This document shows, one piece after another, positions 43,851 through 52,441 of a DNA stretch of 64,000 nucleotides. This stretch comes from RGIG990 sp045589455. GTDB lineage: Bacteria > Verrucomicrobiota > Kiritimatiellia > RFP12 > UBA3636. Made by a program: the position numbers and the translations under genes. The stretch is taken from the NCBI GenBank assembly GCA_045589455.1, contig JAZNPC010000092.1, positions 39,478 to 103,477 on the forward strand, read 5' to 3'. Below the pieces are notes generated by a model, which saw only the letters and a program-made list of their open reading frames with translations, searched no databases and was not told the origin of the DNA. Numbering within the stretch: the stretch's first letter is position 1; every line of letters starts with the position of its first letter.

Positions 43851-44864
43851 TTAAAGTGCTGCAACTAGCTCAGCAATCTGAACTGCATTAAGAGCTGCGC
43901 CCTTAAGCACCTGGTCACCTGCAACAAAGATATCTAGACCACACTCATCATCACGAGAAATATCCTGACGGATACGGCCAACATATACATTACCCTGACC
44001 AGAAGCATCAACTGGCATTGGGTATACCTTAGCTGCTGGATCATCCTTCAAGGTTACACCAGCTGCCTTAGCTAGAACCTCACGAGCCATCTCAGGAGTT
44101 ACCTTTGTCTTGAACTCAAGATTCAATGCTTCAGAGTGTGCACGCATTACTGGAACGCGAACGCATGTGCAGGATACCTTGATTGAATCATCGTGAAGCA
44201 TCTTGCGTGTCTCGTTAAGCATCTTTAGCTCTTCCTTTGTATAACCATTATCGGTGAATACATCGATATGTGGAATTAGGTTGAAAGCAATGCGATGAGC
44301 AAATACATTTGGAGCAATTGGCTCTTCGTTTAGCACCTGACGTGTCTGAACAAGCATTTCCTCCATACCCTTAGCACCAGCACCACTAGTTGCTTGATAT
44401 GTGCTTGCAACTAGACGCTTCAAACCAAATGCCTTGTGTAGAGGTGCAACTGCAACAAGCATAATGATTGTTGAGCAGTTAGGGTTTGCTATAACACCCT
44501 TATGGTTCTTAACATCCTCTGGATTTACCTCAGGAACTACTAGAGGAACCTCATCATCCATACGGAATGCGCTGGAATTATCAATCATAATTGCACCAGC
44601 ATCAACTACACTCTGGCGATATTCCTTAGAGATTGAACCACCTGCGCTAAATAGTGCGATATCAACATCCTTGAAGGAGTCGTGTGTTAGCTCCTCAACA
44701 ACAATGTCTTCACCACGAAACTTCATTGTCTTACCTGCAGAACGTGCAGAAGCAAGAAGCTTAAGCTTTGAAATTGGGAAATTACGTTCCTCTAGAACCT
44801 TTAACATTTCTACACCAACTGCGCCTGTGCAGCCAGCTACAGCAACAGAGAATTGACGACTCAT
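43851..44864 (-). CDS. asd: Aspartate-semialdehyde dehydrogenase
   Basis: A 337-residue NADPH enzyme that reduces aspartyl phosphate on the way to threonine, methionine and lysine/diaminopimelate. VAGCTGAVGVEML is the nucleotide-binding motif; Cys130 in NPNCST is catalytic. The QATSGAGAKGMEEM and HRIAFNLIPHIDVF stretches are typical. It lies 73 bp after hom on the same strand, a natural pairing, since its product is Hom's substrate. Confidence 0.95.
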   Translation of the reverse strand: MSRQFSVAVAGCTGAVGVEMLKVLEERNFPISKLKLLASARSAGKTMKFRGEDIVVEELTHDSFKDVDIALFSAGGSISKEYRQSVVDAGAIMIDNSSAFRMDDEVPLVVPEVNPEDVKNHKGVIANPNCSTIIMLVAVAPLHKAFGLKRLVASTYQATSGAGAKGMEEMLVQTRQVLNEEPIAPNVFAHRIAFNLIPHIDVFTDNGYTKEELKMLNETRKMLHDDSIKVSCTCVRVPVMRAHSEALNLEFKTKVTPEMAREVLAKAAGVTLKDDPAAKVYPMPVDASGQGNVYVGRIRQDISRDDECGLDIFVAGDQVLKGAALNAVQIAELVAAL

Positions 44865-44937
44865 TTTTATTTTTCTCTTTCTTGGATTTAGTTTTTATTG
44901 GGTTTTACCCACAATGTACTTGTCTTGTTTTTTAGAA

Positions 44938-46233
44938 TTAATCCTCAATTCCTAGGCAGATTGGCTCAGCACCAGAAATTGCATTTTCTGCGATTTCCTT
45001 TAGGGTTGCATCCATATTTGCCTTTGAGGTCTCGTGTGTGATTATGATAACTGTAGCGAATCCATTGCTGCTACCAGAATCCTTCTGCATAGCGGCTGAG
45101 AAGCTAACAGCATTCTTAGCAAAAATTCCTGCAGTTGTTGCAAATGAGCCAGCTGCGTCCTTGATTGAAACGCGAACATAGTAGCGGCTCTTAACTGAGC
45201 CTGGATCCATTAGCTTATATTCGCGCTTTGTTACAGGCATTGCTGTGGCACGGTGTGTGCCAGCAACAAGATTACGTGCAACATCTGCGATATCGCCGAT
45301 AACAGTAGAAGCTGTTGGCATTCTACCAGCACCACGGCCATAGTAAAGTGTCTTATCATCAAGATCGCTCTTAATAAGAGCTGCATTAAATACTCCTGAA
45401 ACTGAAGCAAGCATGCTATCTGCAGGAACTAGAGTTGGAGCAACGCGTAGCTCAATCTCATCCTCGTGCTTCTTAATGATTGCAAGAAGCTTAATTTTGT
45501 AGCCAAATTCTGCAGCATACTTAATATCCTCTGCCTCAACCTTGTTGCGGATACCCTCAACAGAAAGCTGATGAACGTCTGGCTGAATACCAAATGCAAG
45601 CGCAGCAAGGATAGCGCCCTTATGAAGTGTATCAAAGCCATCAACATCAAGTGTTGGGTCAGCCTCAGCAAAGCCAAGCTCCTGAGCATTCTTTAGAACA
45701 ACATCAAATGGCAAGCCTTCCTTCTCCATTGTGGTTAGGATATAGTTACAGGTGCCATTTAGGATACCATAAATTGTTTCAATCTCATTACCTACAAGGC
45801 CATCACGTAGGGAACGAATTACTGGAATACCACCACCAACTGATGCGCCATAGAAAATATCAACGCCCTTCTCTGCTGCCAGTGGGAAGATTTCATTACC
45901 ATATTCAGCTAGGAGCTTCTTATTTGCTGTAACAACTGGCTTACCTGCCTCAAGTGCTGCAATAACTAGCTTCTTTGCAATACCTGTGCCACCAATTAGC
46001 TCAACGATTACATCAACCTCTGGATCGTTTACTACAGCAAAAGCATCTGTTGAAAGAATATCAGGGTCTACCGCTACTCCACGGTCTGTTGTAATGTCCA
46101 AATCAGCAATTTTACGTAGCTCTATATCAATACCTGTGCGCTCAGCCATTACGGAACGATTTTTAATAAGACCAGCTGCTACACCAGCACCTACAGTGCC
46201 AAAACCAAGAATACCAACACCTATTTTTTTCAT
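44938..46233 (-). CDS. hom: Homoserine dehydrogenase
   Basis: A 431-residue enzyme that reduces aspartate semialdehyde to homoserine. The ATG at 46233 gives MKKIGVGILGFGTVGAGVAA (Rossmann GxGxxG); upstream in-frame ATGs would run through the promoter and are unlikely. TANKKLLAEYG and GGIPVIRSLRDGL are in the substrate region, with ADPTLDVDGFDTLHKGAILA and catalytic Lys typical. A C-terminal ACT domain (SRYYVRVSIKDAAGSFA to the end) suggests feedback control by threonine. The promoter is listed separately. Confidence 0.95.
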   Translation of the reverse strand: MKKIGVGILGFGTVGAGVAAGLIKNRSVMAERTGIDIELRKIADLDITTDRGVAVDPDILSTDAFAVVNDPEVDVIVELIGGTGIAKKLVIAALEAGKPVVTANKKLLAEYGNEIFPLAAEKGVDIFYGASVGGGIPVIRSLRDGLVGNEIETIYGILNGTCNYILTTMEKEGLPFDVVLKNAQELGFAEADPTLDVDGFDTLHKGAILAALAFGIQPDVHQLSVEGIRNKVEAEDIKYAAEFGYKIKLLAIIKKHEDEIELRVAPTLVPADSMLASVSGVFNAALIKSDLDDKTLYYGRGAGRMPTASTVIGDIADVARNLVAGTHRATAMPVTKREYKLMDPGSVKSRYYVRVSIKDAAGSFATTAGIFAKNAVSFSAAMQKDSGSSNGFATVIIITHETSKANMDATLKEIAENAISGAEPICLGIED

Positions 46234-46275
46234 ATTTTCTATACCTATGAATTTGCAAGTAAATTTAAAGCCCAT

Positions 46276-46305
46276 ATTATAGTATAATATGGTTTGTTTA
46301 AGCAA
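46276..46305 (-). promoter_or_regulatory. Probable sigma-70 promoter of hom
   Basis: On the minus strand TTGCTT (46305-46300), 18 bp, TATAAT (46281-46276), about 43 bp before the hom ATG. Confidence 0.55.
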
Positions 46306-46380
46306 GAAAAAACCATATGTGTAAACAATCAACAACCAACAAGTGACAAACGACAATCAATAGGTGTGGGGATGGTTTTG

Positions 46381-46418
46381 AATAAAAAAACTCCGGCATA
46401 TTGGGGAATATGCCGGAG
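46381..46418 (-). terminator. Rho-independent terminator of the tRNA gene
   Basis: CTCCGGCATATT, loop GGGG, AATATGCCGGAG: a 12-bp perfect stem; on the minus strand a TTTTTTTATT run follows. It sits 21 bp downstream of the tRNA 3' end. Confidence 0.88.
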
Positions 46419-46439
46419 AAAAGAATTCAATTAGAAAAA

Positions 46440-46515
46440 TGGAGCCAACAGTGGGGATCGAACCCGCGACCTGTGCATTACGAATGCGCTGCTCTACCAA
46501 CTGAGCTATGTTGGC
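46440..46515 (-). tRNA. tRNA-Thr(CGT)
   Basis: 76 nt including an encoded CCA. The acceptor stem GCCAACA/TGTTGGC has 7 perfect pairs. The D stem is GCTC/GAGC, the anticodon loop TTCGTAA has CGT at positions 34-36 (codon ACG, threonine), and the T loop is TTCGATC. Two stems each contain one C.A mismatch (28-42 in the anticodon stem GCGCA/TGCAC, and 50-64 in the T stem GCGGG/CCCAC). It has its own promoter and terminator. Confidence 0.92.
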
Positions 46516-46563
46516 CGAAAGGAAAAACTAATTGAATTATTAAACAAAAACAAACTAGGTGTA

Positions 46564-46592
46564 AGATAACAAATTTAAGCTTAATAAGTCAA
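46564..46592 (-). promoter_or_regulatory. Probable promoter of the tRNA-Thr gene
   Basis: On the minus strand TTGACT (46592-46587), 17 bp, TTATCT (46569-46564), followed about 49 bp later by the tRNA 5' end at 46515. Confidence 0.6.
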
Positions 46593-46612
46593 CGAAATTA
46601 TTCAATACTGAA

Positions 46613-46721
46613 ACACGGATGGACACGGATTTACACGGATGGGTATATCGGAGCATGGTGCTTTAGCGCCATCAAGCGACAGCGCATTTCAAAACACGGA
46701 TGGACACGGATTTACACGGAT
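46613..46721. repeat. Two three-unit arrays of a 10-bp ACACGGAT repeat (family C)
   Basis: ACACGGAT recurs at 46613, 46623 and 46633, and again at 46694, 46704 and 46714, that is every 10 bp, with GG or TT between. The two arrays are 81 bp apart. A degenerate run of the reverse type (TTCGTG units) lies at about 8595-8630. They are not in any gene. Confidence 0.8.
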
Positions 46722-46791
46722 AGGGTTTTGGTGGTGAGACTATAAGTACAAGAAACCCAAATATATGCGTTGTATTGTTACTTATCAGATA

Positions 46792-48738
46792 TTACTCTGC
46801 CTCATGGAATGCAAGCTCTGATGCGGCCTGCTCCCATAAAGTATTGAGTGTCTCAAGCTCGGCTTGAATTTCAGACATTCGGCGATTTATTGTGGCATAG
46901 TCTATATTTGCCGCAGTATCACTCATTGTAGCAACAAGCTCAGATTGCTCTTTTTCTAGCACTGCAATACGAGACTCTGTTGCCTCCACGCGTCGCCTTA
47001 ATGAGCGTAGTAATGGAGCTTTTTTCTCTCGCTCTTCGGCTCTTAATTTGCGCTTTTCTTTTTGAGAAAGCGGAGCTTGCTTTGGTTCTGCTGTTGCATC
47101 TATTGCAGCAACTGTCTCCCCACGCATCTTCGCCTCCATTGCTCTAAAATCATCATAGCCACACTGATACTTGGTAAAACCAGTCTCAGTAATTGATAGA
47201 ATTGTTGTAGCTATGTTGCGAACAAATTCTACGTCATGACTTACCACAAGCATTGAACCAGGATAAACCTTGAGCTCCTCTTCGAGAGCGCGTCTGCCAT
47301 TAATATCAAGGTGAGTTGTCGGTTCGTCAAGAACCAAGAAATTAGGCTTTTGCGCAAACATACGAGCAAAGGCTAAACGAATCTTCTCACCACCACTCAA
47401 TACACCAGCTGTCTTAAAAGCATCGTCACCACTAAAGCCAAAGCTTCCTAAAAGTGTGCGGCACTGGTTTTCAGACAAGGTATCATCTGCTAGCTTAACA
47501 ACATTCATCAAGGAGCGCTCTGGAGGAATTGTTTCTGCAAAATCCTGTGAAACATATCCAGGAACAACCTTGTGACCAAGTATTACCTCACCCTCTGTAG
47601 GTGTTGCACCGCCAGAAACAAGTCGTGAAAATGTTGTTTTACCCATACCATTAAAGCCAACAACAGCAACTCGCTCTCCTCTTCCAATATCAAACGAGAT
47701 ATTGCGAAAAACAAAATTCTCACCATCGTAGGAATATCCCGCATCCTTGACTGTAAGGGCTGTTGTGCCGCAATGATGGAATTCAGGTAAGCGAATTTTT
47801 CCATTCTCAGATGCTTGGCGAGGAACAATAATTGGCTCAAGCTTCTCGAGCATCTTTACACGAGATTGCACCTGAGGAGCCTTTGATGCTGTGTAGCGAT
47901 ATGTATCTATAAAGCGCTGGTTTTGCTCTATGATGCGATCCTGATTGCGCTTGGCGGCAAGAAGTGTCTCGTAGCGACGAACTCGCTCCTCCATATAATA
48001 ATCTAAGCCACCATTGTAGCGAGTCGCTGTCTGTCCATCAATCTCAAGGGTTACATTGGTTAGTGTGCGGAGCAGGAAGCGATCATGAGAAATAAGTAAA
48101 AGTGTTCCTTGATATTCCTTAAGGAAGCGCTGCATCCATTCTACAGCAGGAAGGTCAAGGTAGTTTGATGGTTCATCAAGCATCAATACATCTGGCTTAA
48201 TTACTAGGGTGCGAACCATCTCTGCACGCATTTTCCAACCACCAGAGAATTCGGAAAATGGCCTATCAAAATCTGATGTGTGGAAGCCTAAACCACCGAG
48301 GGCTTCCTTTACACGAGTCTCTAAATCATAGCCGCCGAGATGCTCAAACTCTGTTTGAAGACGGCCAACCTGGTTGAGAAGACGAGCCCTCTCCTGCTTA
48401 TCTTCGGTGTGGCTAATTTGGCGCTCAATTGTATTAATCTGCTCCTCAAGGTCTTTGATTTTTTGTGAGGAGCGCATTGTATATGATAGAAGTGTATCCC
48501 CTTCATCCCATTTATTAAGCTGCTGATGAAGGTGACCAATAGAAGGCTTTGCGCCTTCAAAAACGACATCGCCCTTTTCTGGGCCAAGCTCACCCGTAAT
48601 TAGGTGAAAAACTGTAGACTTACCTGCGCCATTGGGGCCTACAATGCCAACACGCTCCCTAGGATTGATTTTGAAGCTAACATCACGTAAAACATCCTGT
48701 GTACCAAAATGGATACTTACATTTTGAAAGCTTATCAT
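46792..48738 (-). CDS. ABC-F family ATPase (Uup/YheS type)
   Basis: A 648-residue protein with two fused nucleotide-binding domains and no membrane segment. First domain: GPNGAGKST and LSGGWKMR-type signature (FSGGWKMRAEM) and LMLDEPSNYLD. Second: GFNGMGKTT, LSGGEKIRLAFARM and LVLDEPTTHLD. A charged interdomain linker (about 240-310) and a C-terminal coiled coil (about 570-648) complete the ABC-F layout. These proteins act at the ribosome (translation factors or antibiotic protection). Its exact subgroup is unknown. Confidence 0.92.
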   Translation of the reverse strand: MISFQNVSIHFGTQDVLRDVSFKINPRERVGIVGPNGAGKSTVFHLITGELGPEKGDVVFEGAKPSIGHLHQQLNKWDEGDTLLSYTMRSSQKIKDLEEQINTIERQISHTEDKQERARLLNQVGRLQTEFEHLGGYDLETRVKEALGGLGFHTSDFDRPFSEFSGGWKMRAEMVRTLVIKPDVLMLDEPSNYLDLPAVEWMQRFLKEYQGTLLLISHDRFLLRTLTNVTLEIDGQTATRYNGGLDYYMEERVRRYETLLAAKRNQDRIIEQNQRFIDTYRYTASKAPQVQSRVKMLEKLEPIIVPRQASENGKIRLPEFHHCGTTALTVKDAGYSYDGENFVFRNISFDIGRGERVAVVGFNGMGKTTFSRLVSGGATPTEGEVILGHKVVPGYVSQDFAETIPPERSLMNVVKLADDTLSENQCRTLLGSFGFSGDDAFKTAGVLSGGEKIRLAFARMFAQKPNFLVLDEPTTHLDINGRRALEEELKVYPGSMLVVSHDVEFVRNIATTILSITETGFTKYQCGYDDFRAMEAKMRGETVAAIDATAEPKQAPLSQKEKRKLRAEEREKKAPLLRSLRRRVEATESRIAVLEKEQSELVATMSDTAANIDYATINRRMSEIQAELETLNTLWEQAASELAFHEAE

Positions 48739-48796
48739 CGTTTTCCCTAGCGAGCGTGTTAGTTAATTACAAAATAGATATTGAATGAATCAATAC

Positions 48797-49249
48797 TTAT
48801 TTTGCCTTATCTTTTGCAATAGAATCTAAAATGCCATTAACAAAGCGAGCTGACTCTGAATTTACAAAGAATTTGCAAACATCAACAGCCTCGTTGATAA
48901 CAACTGGCACTGGTGGCTTATTCTCAGCAAACAATAACTCATAGATGCCCATACGTAGAACGCTACGCTCAACATTGCCAATGCGGTCCATCTGCCAATT
49001 ATCTAGCTTTGGAACAAGAATCTCATCGATTGCATCTAGGTTGCGCATTACACCACGAACAATCCCTTCAGAAAACTTACGAATTTGTGGGGTTGGGCGC
49101 ACATCAGGATTTTCACCATTTACGCGAATTTGTCCTTCCCAAAATTCTTTGAAGATTTGCTCAGCTGATTGCTCCATATTAGGATTTAGCTCTAGCTGGA
49201 AAAGCATTTGTACCGCCCATTCGCGGCCTTCACGGCGTGTTACTGGCAT
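48797..49249 (-). CDS. nusB: Transcription antitermination factor NusB
   Basis: A 150-residue helical protein that binds boxA RNA with NusE in rRNA antitermination. It opens RREGREWAVQMLFQLELN and contains NAIDEI-like (NLDAIDEILVPKL), NVERSVLRMGIYELL and NEAVDVCKFFVNSESARFVNGILDSI, the conserved NusB C-terminal end. It lies 25 bp after ribH, the usual neighbour. Confidence 0.94.
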   Translation of the reverse strand: MPVTRREGREWAVQMLFQLELNPNMEQSAEQIFKEFWEGQIRVNGENPDVRPTPQIRKFSEGIVRGVMRNLDAIDEILVPKLDNWQMDRIGNVERSVLRMGIYELLFAENKPPVPVVINEAVDVCKFFVNSESARFVNGILDSIAKDKAK

Positions 49250-49274
49250 TTCTTTACTCCATCAAAGTAATTGC

Positions 49275-49736
49275 TTAGAGCTGCTTAAAAACAGAAACCA
49301 TCTCGATTGCAGCAGCTGCTGCATCCCAGCCCTTATTGCCTGCCTTTGTACCAGCACGCTCAATAGCTTGCTCAAGATTGTTAGCAGCAATTAGACCGCT
49401 CAATACAGGAACATTAGCATCAAGACCAATCTGAACAAGAGCACGAGAAACCTGTGTATTGATTAGGTCCGCATGTGGAGTTGCTCCTTGAACAACACAG
49501 CCAAGAGCAATAATTGCATCGTACTTACCAGACTTTGCCATGCGCTGTGCAGCATATGGAATTTCTGCCGCACCAGGAACGCGTACAACTGTGATATCAT
49601 CACTCTTTGCACCATGACGCTCTAGGCAATCCTGAGCACCCTGAAGTAGTTGCTCTGTAAAGAAGCTATTGAAACGGCTAATAATGATACCAAATTTTGC
49701 ACCTTTAACAGTTAGATTTCCTTCTATCATTTTCAT
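49275..49736 (-). CDS. ribH: 6,7-dimethyl-8-ribityllumazine synthase
   Basis: A 153-residue enzyme of riboflavin synthesis forming icosahedral or pentameric shells. It contains GIIISRFNSFFTEQLL, VVRVPGAAEIPYAAQRM and ALGCVVQGATPHADLI (the conserved His). AAGGAG precedes the ATG. The neighbouring nusB is a frequent partner; other rib genes are not visible. Confidence 0.94.
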   Translation of the reverse strand: MKMIEGNLTVKGAKFGIIISRFNSFFTEQLLQGAQDCLERHGAKSDDITVVRVPGAAEIPYAAQRMAKSGKYDAIIALGCVVQGATPHADLINTQVSRALVQIGLDANVPVLSGLIAANNLEQAIERAGTKAGNKGWDAAAAAIEMVSVFKQL

Positions 49737-49761
49737 AATTTTTCTCTCCTTAAATTGTATT

Positions 49762-50508
49762 TTATTTTCTATGCGATAAAAATTCTTGTGTGCGTTTTGC
49801 TGTTGGTGAATAAATAACCTCTTGAGGTGAACCTTCTTCTACAATCAAACCCTCATCAATAAAAATAATCTTATTTGAAACTTCTGCTGCAAAATTCATC
49901 TCATGGGTAACAATAACCATTGTTGTATGATTTTTTGCCAAATCACGAATAATTTTCAAAACCTCTTGTGTTAACTCAGGATCAAGAGCACTAGTTGGCT
50001 CATCAAAGAATAATACTTTTGGCTTCATTGCAAGTGCTCTTGCAATTGCCACTCGCTGTTGTTGCCCACCAGAAAGCTGGAAAGGATATGCTGATGCTTT
50101 AGATTCTAGACCTATGTCTTCAAGGAGCTGCATTGCCTCAGCTTCAGCCTGTGCACGAGGCACTCCTGAAACATGAATTGGTGCCTCTGTGATATTACGT
50201 AGTACAGAAAAATGAGGAAACAAATTATAATTCTGAAATGCCAAACCAATCTTTAAGCAAATAGCATTTAGTTCGCGACTTGGAGCATAAACACCATCCT
50301 TCACAAGATAGTCTCCATCAATCATAATAGAGCCGCTTGTAACTGTCTCCAAATGTGTAACACACCTAAGAATTGTAGACTTACCACCACCAGATGCTCC
50401 AATAATAGAAAGGACATCACCAGGAAAGACCTCAAAGGAAATATCCTTGAGAACCTGTAAATCACCAAAGCTCTTTGTAATATTTTCTATCTTAATTATA
50501 GGCTCCAT
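49762..50508 (-). CDS. Polar amino acid ABC transporter ATPase (GlnQ type)
   Basis: A 248-residue ATPase with Walker A GASGGGKST (residues about 36-44), LSGGQQQRVAIARAL, Walker B VLFFDEPTSALDPEL and the H-loop VTHEM. The family drives uptake of glutamine, histidine or other polar amino acids. It is the last gene of the set permease, binding protein and ATPase; 16 bp separate it from the permease. Confidence 0.93.
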   Translation of the reverse strand: MEPIIKIENITKSFGDLQVLKDISFEVFPGDVLSIIGASGGGKSTILRCVTHLETVTSGSIMIDGDYLVKDGVYAPSRELNAICLKIGLAFQNYNLFPHFSVLRNITEAPIHVSGVPRAQAEAEAMQLLEDIGLESKASAYPFQLSGGQQQRVAIARALAMKPKVLFFDEPTSALDPELTQEVLKIIRDLAKNHTTMVIVTHEMNFAAEVSNKIIFIDEGLIVEEGSPQEVIYSPTAKRTQEFLSHRK

Positions 50509-50524
50509 ATTTATCTTCCCTTAC

Positions 50525-51532
50525 CTACTTGTAATAATTAAGCTTCTTCTCAATAAAGCGGAAGAAAATATCGACAATCCAGTTGAGCAAGAAATAAACA
50601 ACACCAGCAACAAACAATGGAACAACAGAAAATTCTCGTGAAGAAATTGTTTGCGCAGCTCTAAACAATTCAGCTACGCCAATTGTCATTGCAAGCGCAG
50701 TATCCTTAACAAGTGTCATTACCTCATTAGCTGTTGATGGAATAATTCTCTTTATTACTTGGGGTAAAATAATTCTAAAAAAGGTCTGTGTTTTTGTAAA
50801 ACCGAGGACCTTTCCTGCCTCATATTGGCCAACAGGTATTGACACTATACCGCCACGATAGATTTCCGCAAAAAATGCAGCATAGTTAATTGAAAATGCA
50901 ATTATAGCTGCGCAAAATCTATCAAATTTAATATTTGGGAATAAAATGCTTGGAACAAAGAAAACAACCAACAGCTGTAAAATCAAAGGCGTTCCTCTCA
51001 TTATTAAAAGGAACAATTCTACAGGTTTACGTATCAACCATAATTTAGACATTCTACCAAAGCAAATTGGTAGAGCTAAAGGAAGAGAAAACAGCAATGT
51101 GAGAAAGAATATTTCTAGAGATACAATTATACCATCAAATATTGGCTTATGAGACTTAAAAAACTCAGTGCAAGATTTCCAAAAGCCTTGTTCTACTTCT
51201 CCATTTGTACTTGGTGTATCATTTGATACATACACAAGGGAGTCTATATCTACAACATTATTAGTAGGCGTTGCTACAACATTATCTACAGTATTTGAGG
51301 AAGGAATTGTTATTGCCAAATGTTCAATCTGACTCTCTTGAGTCTCTTGGATTAAATTTGTAGAGACACTAGCATCAGCTACAACATTGCTTGTTAATGC
51401 AATATCGCTTGTATTAGCTTCAACTATTGGTGGTTGTTCAATTCCTGAAGAAGCATTGGGTGGTGTTATTGCTTTACAAAAAGAGCAAAACAAACAAATT
51501 CCAATGTAAAAATAAATAAACATTGACCTCAT
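50525..51532 (-). CDS. Polar amino acid ABC transporter permease with long N-terminal extension
   Basis: A 335-residue protein. The conserved His/Glu/Gln-type permease domain occupies about residues 130-335 (FLTLLFSLPLALPICFG; EIYRGGIVSIPVGQYEAGKVLG, the EAA loop region; LVKDTALAMTIGVAELFR). Before it lie a hydrophobic signal-like start (MRSMFIYFYIGICLFC) and about 100 residues rich in Ser, Thr, Asn, Val and Glu with no clear fold. Family members are usually 215-230 residues. The extension is probably periplasmic. A binding-protein fusion is not seen; a separate binding protein follows. Confidence 0.85.
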   Translation of the reverse strand: MRSMFIYFYIGICLFCSFCKAITPPNASSGIEQPPIVEANTSDIALTSNVVADASVSTNLIQETQESQIEHLAITIPSSNTVDNVVATPTNNVVDIDSLVYVSNDTPSTNGEVEQGFWKSCTEFFKSHKPIFDGIIVSLEIFFLTLLFSLPLALPICFGRMSKLWLIRKPVELFLLIMRGTPLILQLLVVFFVPSILFPNIKFDRFCAAIIAFSINYAAFFAEIYRGGIVSIPVGQYEAGKVLGFTKTQTFFRIILPQVIKRIIPSTANEVMTLVKDTALAMTIGVAELFRAAQTISSREFSVVPLFVAGVVYFLLNWIVDIFFRFIEKKLNYYK

Positions 51533-51608
51533 TTACGTATTTGCTCCCATTTGTACTTTATAAGTCGCTAGAAATATATTAATAAAACAAGCTTTTATTT
51601 AGTAAAAA

Positions 51609-52412
51609 CTATTTACCTATAATTGAAATATCTGCACCAAAGTACTTTTCTGAAATTTTAGCGATGGTTCCATCTGCAGCCATTTCTTGTAGTGTTTCCC
51701 AAACTGCTTCCATTAGTTCAACATCACCCTTACGGAAGCCAACACCAAACTCTTCTGGAGCAAGTGCTTCATTCAAAATAATAAAATCATTTCCTGAACG
51801 ATTAATGTTGTCATTAGCAACAAGCAAATCCATAACAACACCATCTACCTTGCCAAACTTTAGTTCCTGCAATGCAGATAGATTGTCCTTTAGCTCTACT
51901 AGCTGGCCAAGGCTTGCGTTAAATGCTTCTGCCTTCTTAATAGCTTCTAAGCTTGAAGAACCAGCCTGTGTTGCAACTGTTTTGCCTGCAAAATCAGCGA
52001 GTGTTTTAAACTGTGAATCTGCGCGAACAACCATTACCTGTGCATTTCTTAAATATGCTGGTGAAAATGTCATCTGTTCTTGACGTTCTGATGTAATTGT
52101 GAAACCATTCCAAATACAATCAATTTTTCCTGTATTTAGCTCCATTTCCTTTGCATTCCAATCAATTGGCTGAGCAACGAACTCCCAACCACGACGCTTT
52201 GCAACCTCACGAGCCAATTCTACATCATAGCCTACAATTTCGTTATTCTCATCACGATAACCCAATGGAGGGAAAGCATCGTCTAAACCAATTACAAACT
52301 TTGTACGTTCTGCAACAGGAACTGATTCTACCTCAGCCTTTGAACAGCCTACAAGAATTGATGAAACCGCAGCTAATGTAGCTAGTGAAAAAACAAAAAT
52401 ACTTTTTTTCAT
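51609..52412 (-). CDS. Amino acid ABC transporter substrate-binding lipoprotein
   Basis: A 267-residue lipoprotein: signal MKKSIFVFSLATLAAVSSIL with lipobox LVGC, then a type-2 periplasmic binding fold (SBP_bac_3: FPPLGYRDENNEIVGYDVELAREVAKR; DCIWNGFTITSERQEQMTFSPAYL; AGKTVATQAGSSSLEAI). FDGVVMDLLVANDN-like sequence (KVDGVVMDLLVAND) follows. It supplies the permease/ATPase pair downstream. The preferred amino acid is not clear from sequence. Confidence 0.92.
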   Translation of the reverse strand: MKKSIFVFSLATLAAVSSILVGCSKAEVESVPVAERTKFVIGLDDAFPPLGYRDENNEIVGYDVELAREVAKRRGWEFVAQPIDWNAKEMELNTGKIDCIWNGFTITSERQEQMTFSPAYLRNAQVMVVRADSQFKTLADFAGKTVATQAGSSSLEAIKKAEAFNASLGQLVELKDNLSALQELKFGKVDGVVMDLLVANDNINRSGNDFIILNEALAPEEFGVGFRKGDVELMEAVWETLQEMAADGTIAKISEKYFGADISIIGK

Positions 52413-52441
52413 TTTTATCTCCTTATCAATGTTATTTAAAA

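Noticed and set aside
44401..44856. Open frame of 151 codons opposite asd
   Set aside because: It is antisense to a conserved gene, and its length follows from that gene's codon pattern.
46234..46356. A longer start for hom
   Set aside because: It would place the promoter inside the gene and add a hydrophobic stretch absent from the family.
46440..46515. tRNA pseudogene
   Set aside because: Despite two C.A mismatches, the acceptor stem is perfect, CCA is encoded and there are a promoter and a terminator.
48945..49394. Open frame of 149 codons opposite nusB and ribH
   Set aside because: It crosses two conserved genes on the other strand.
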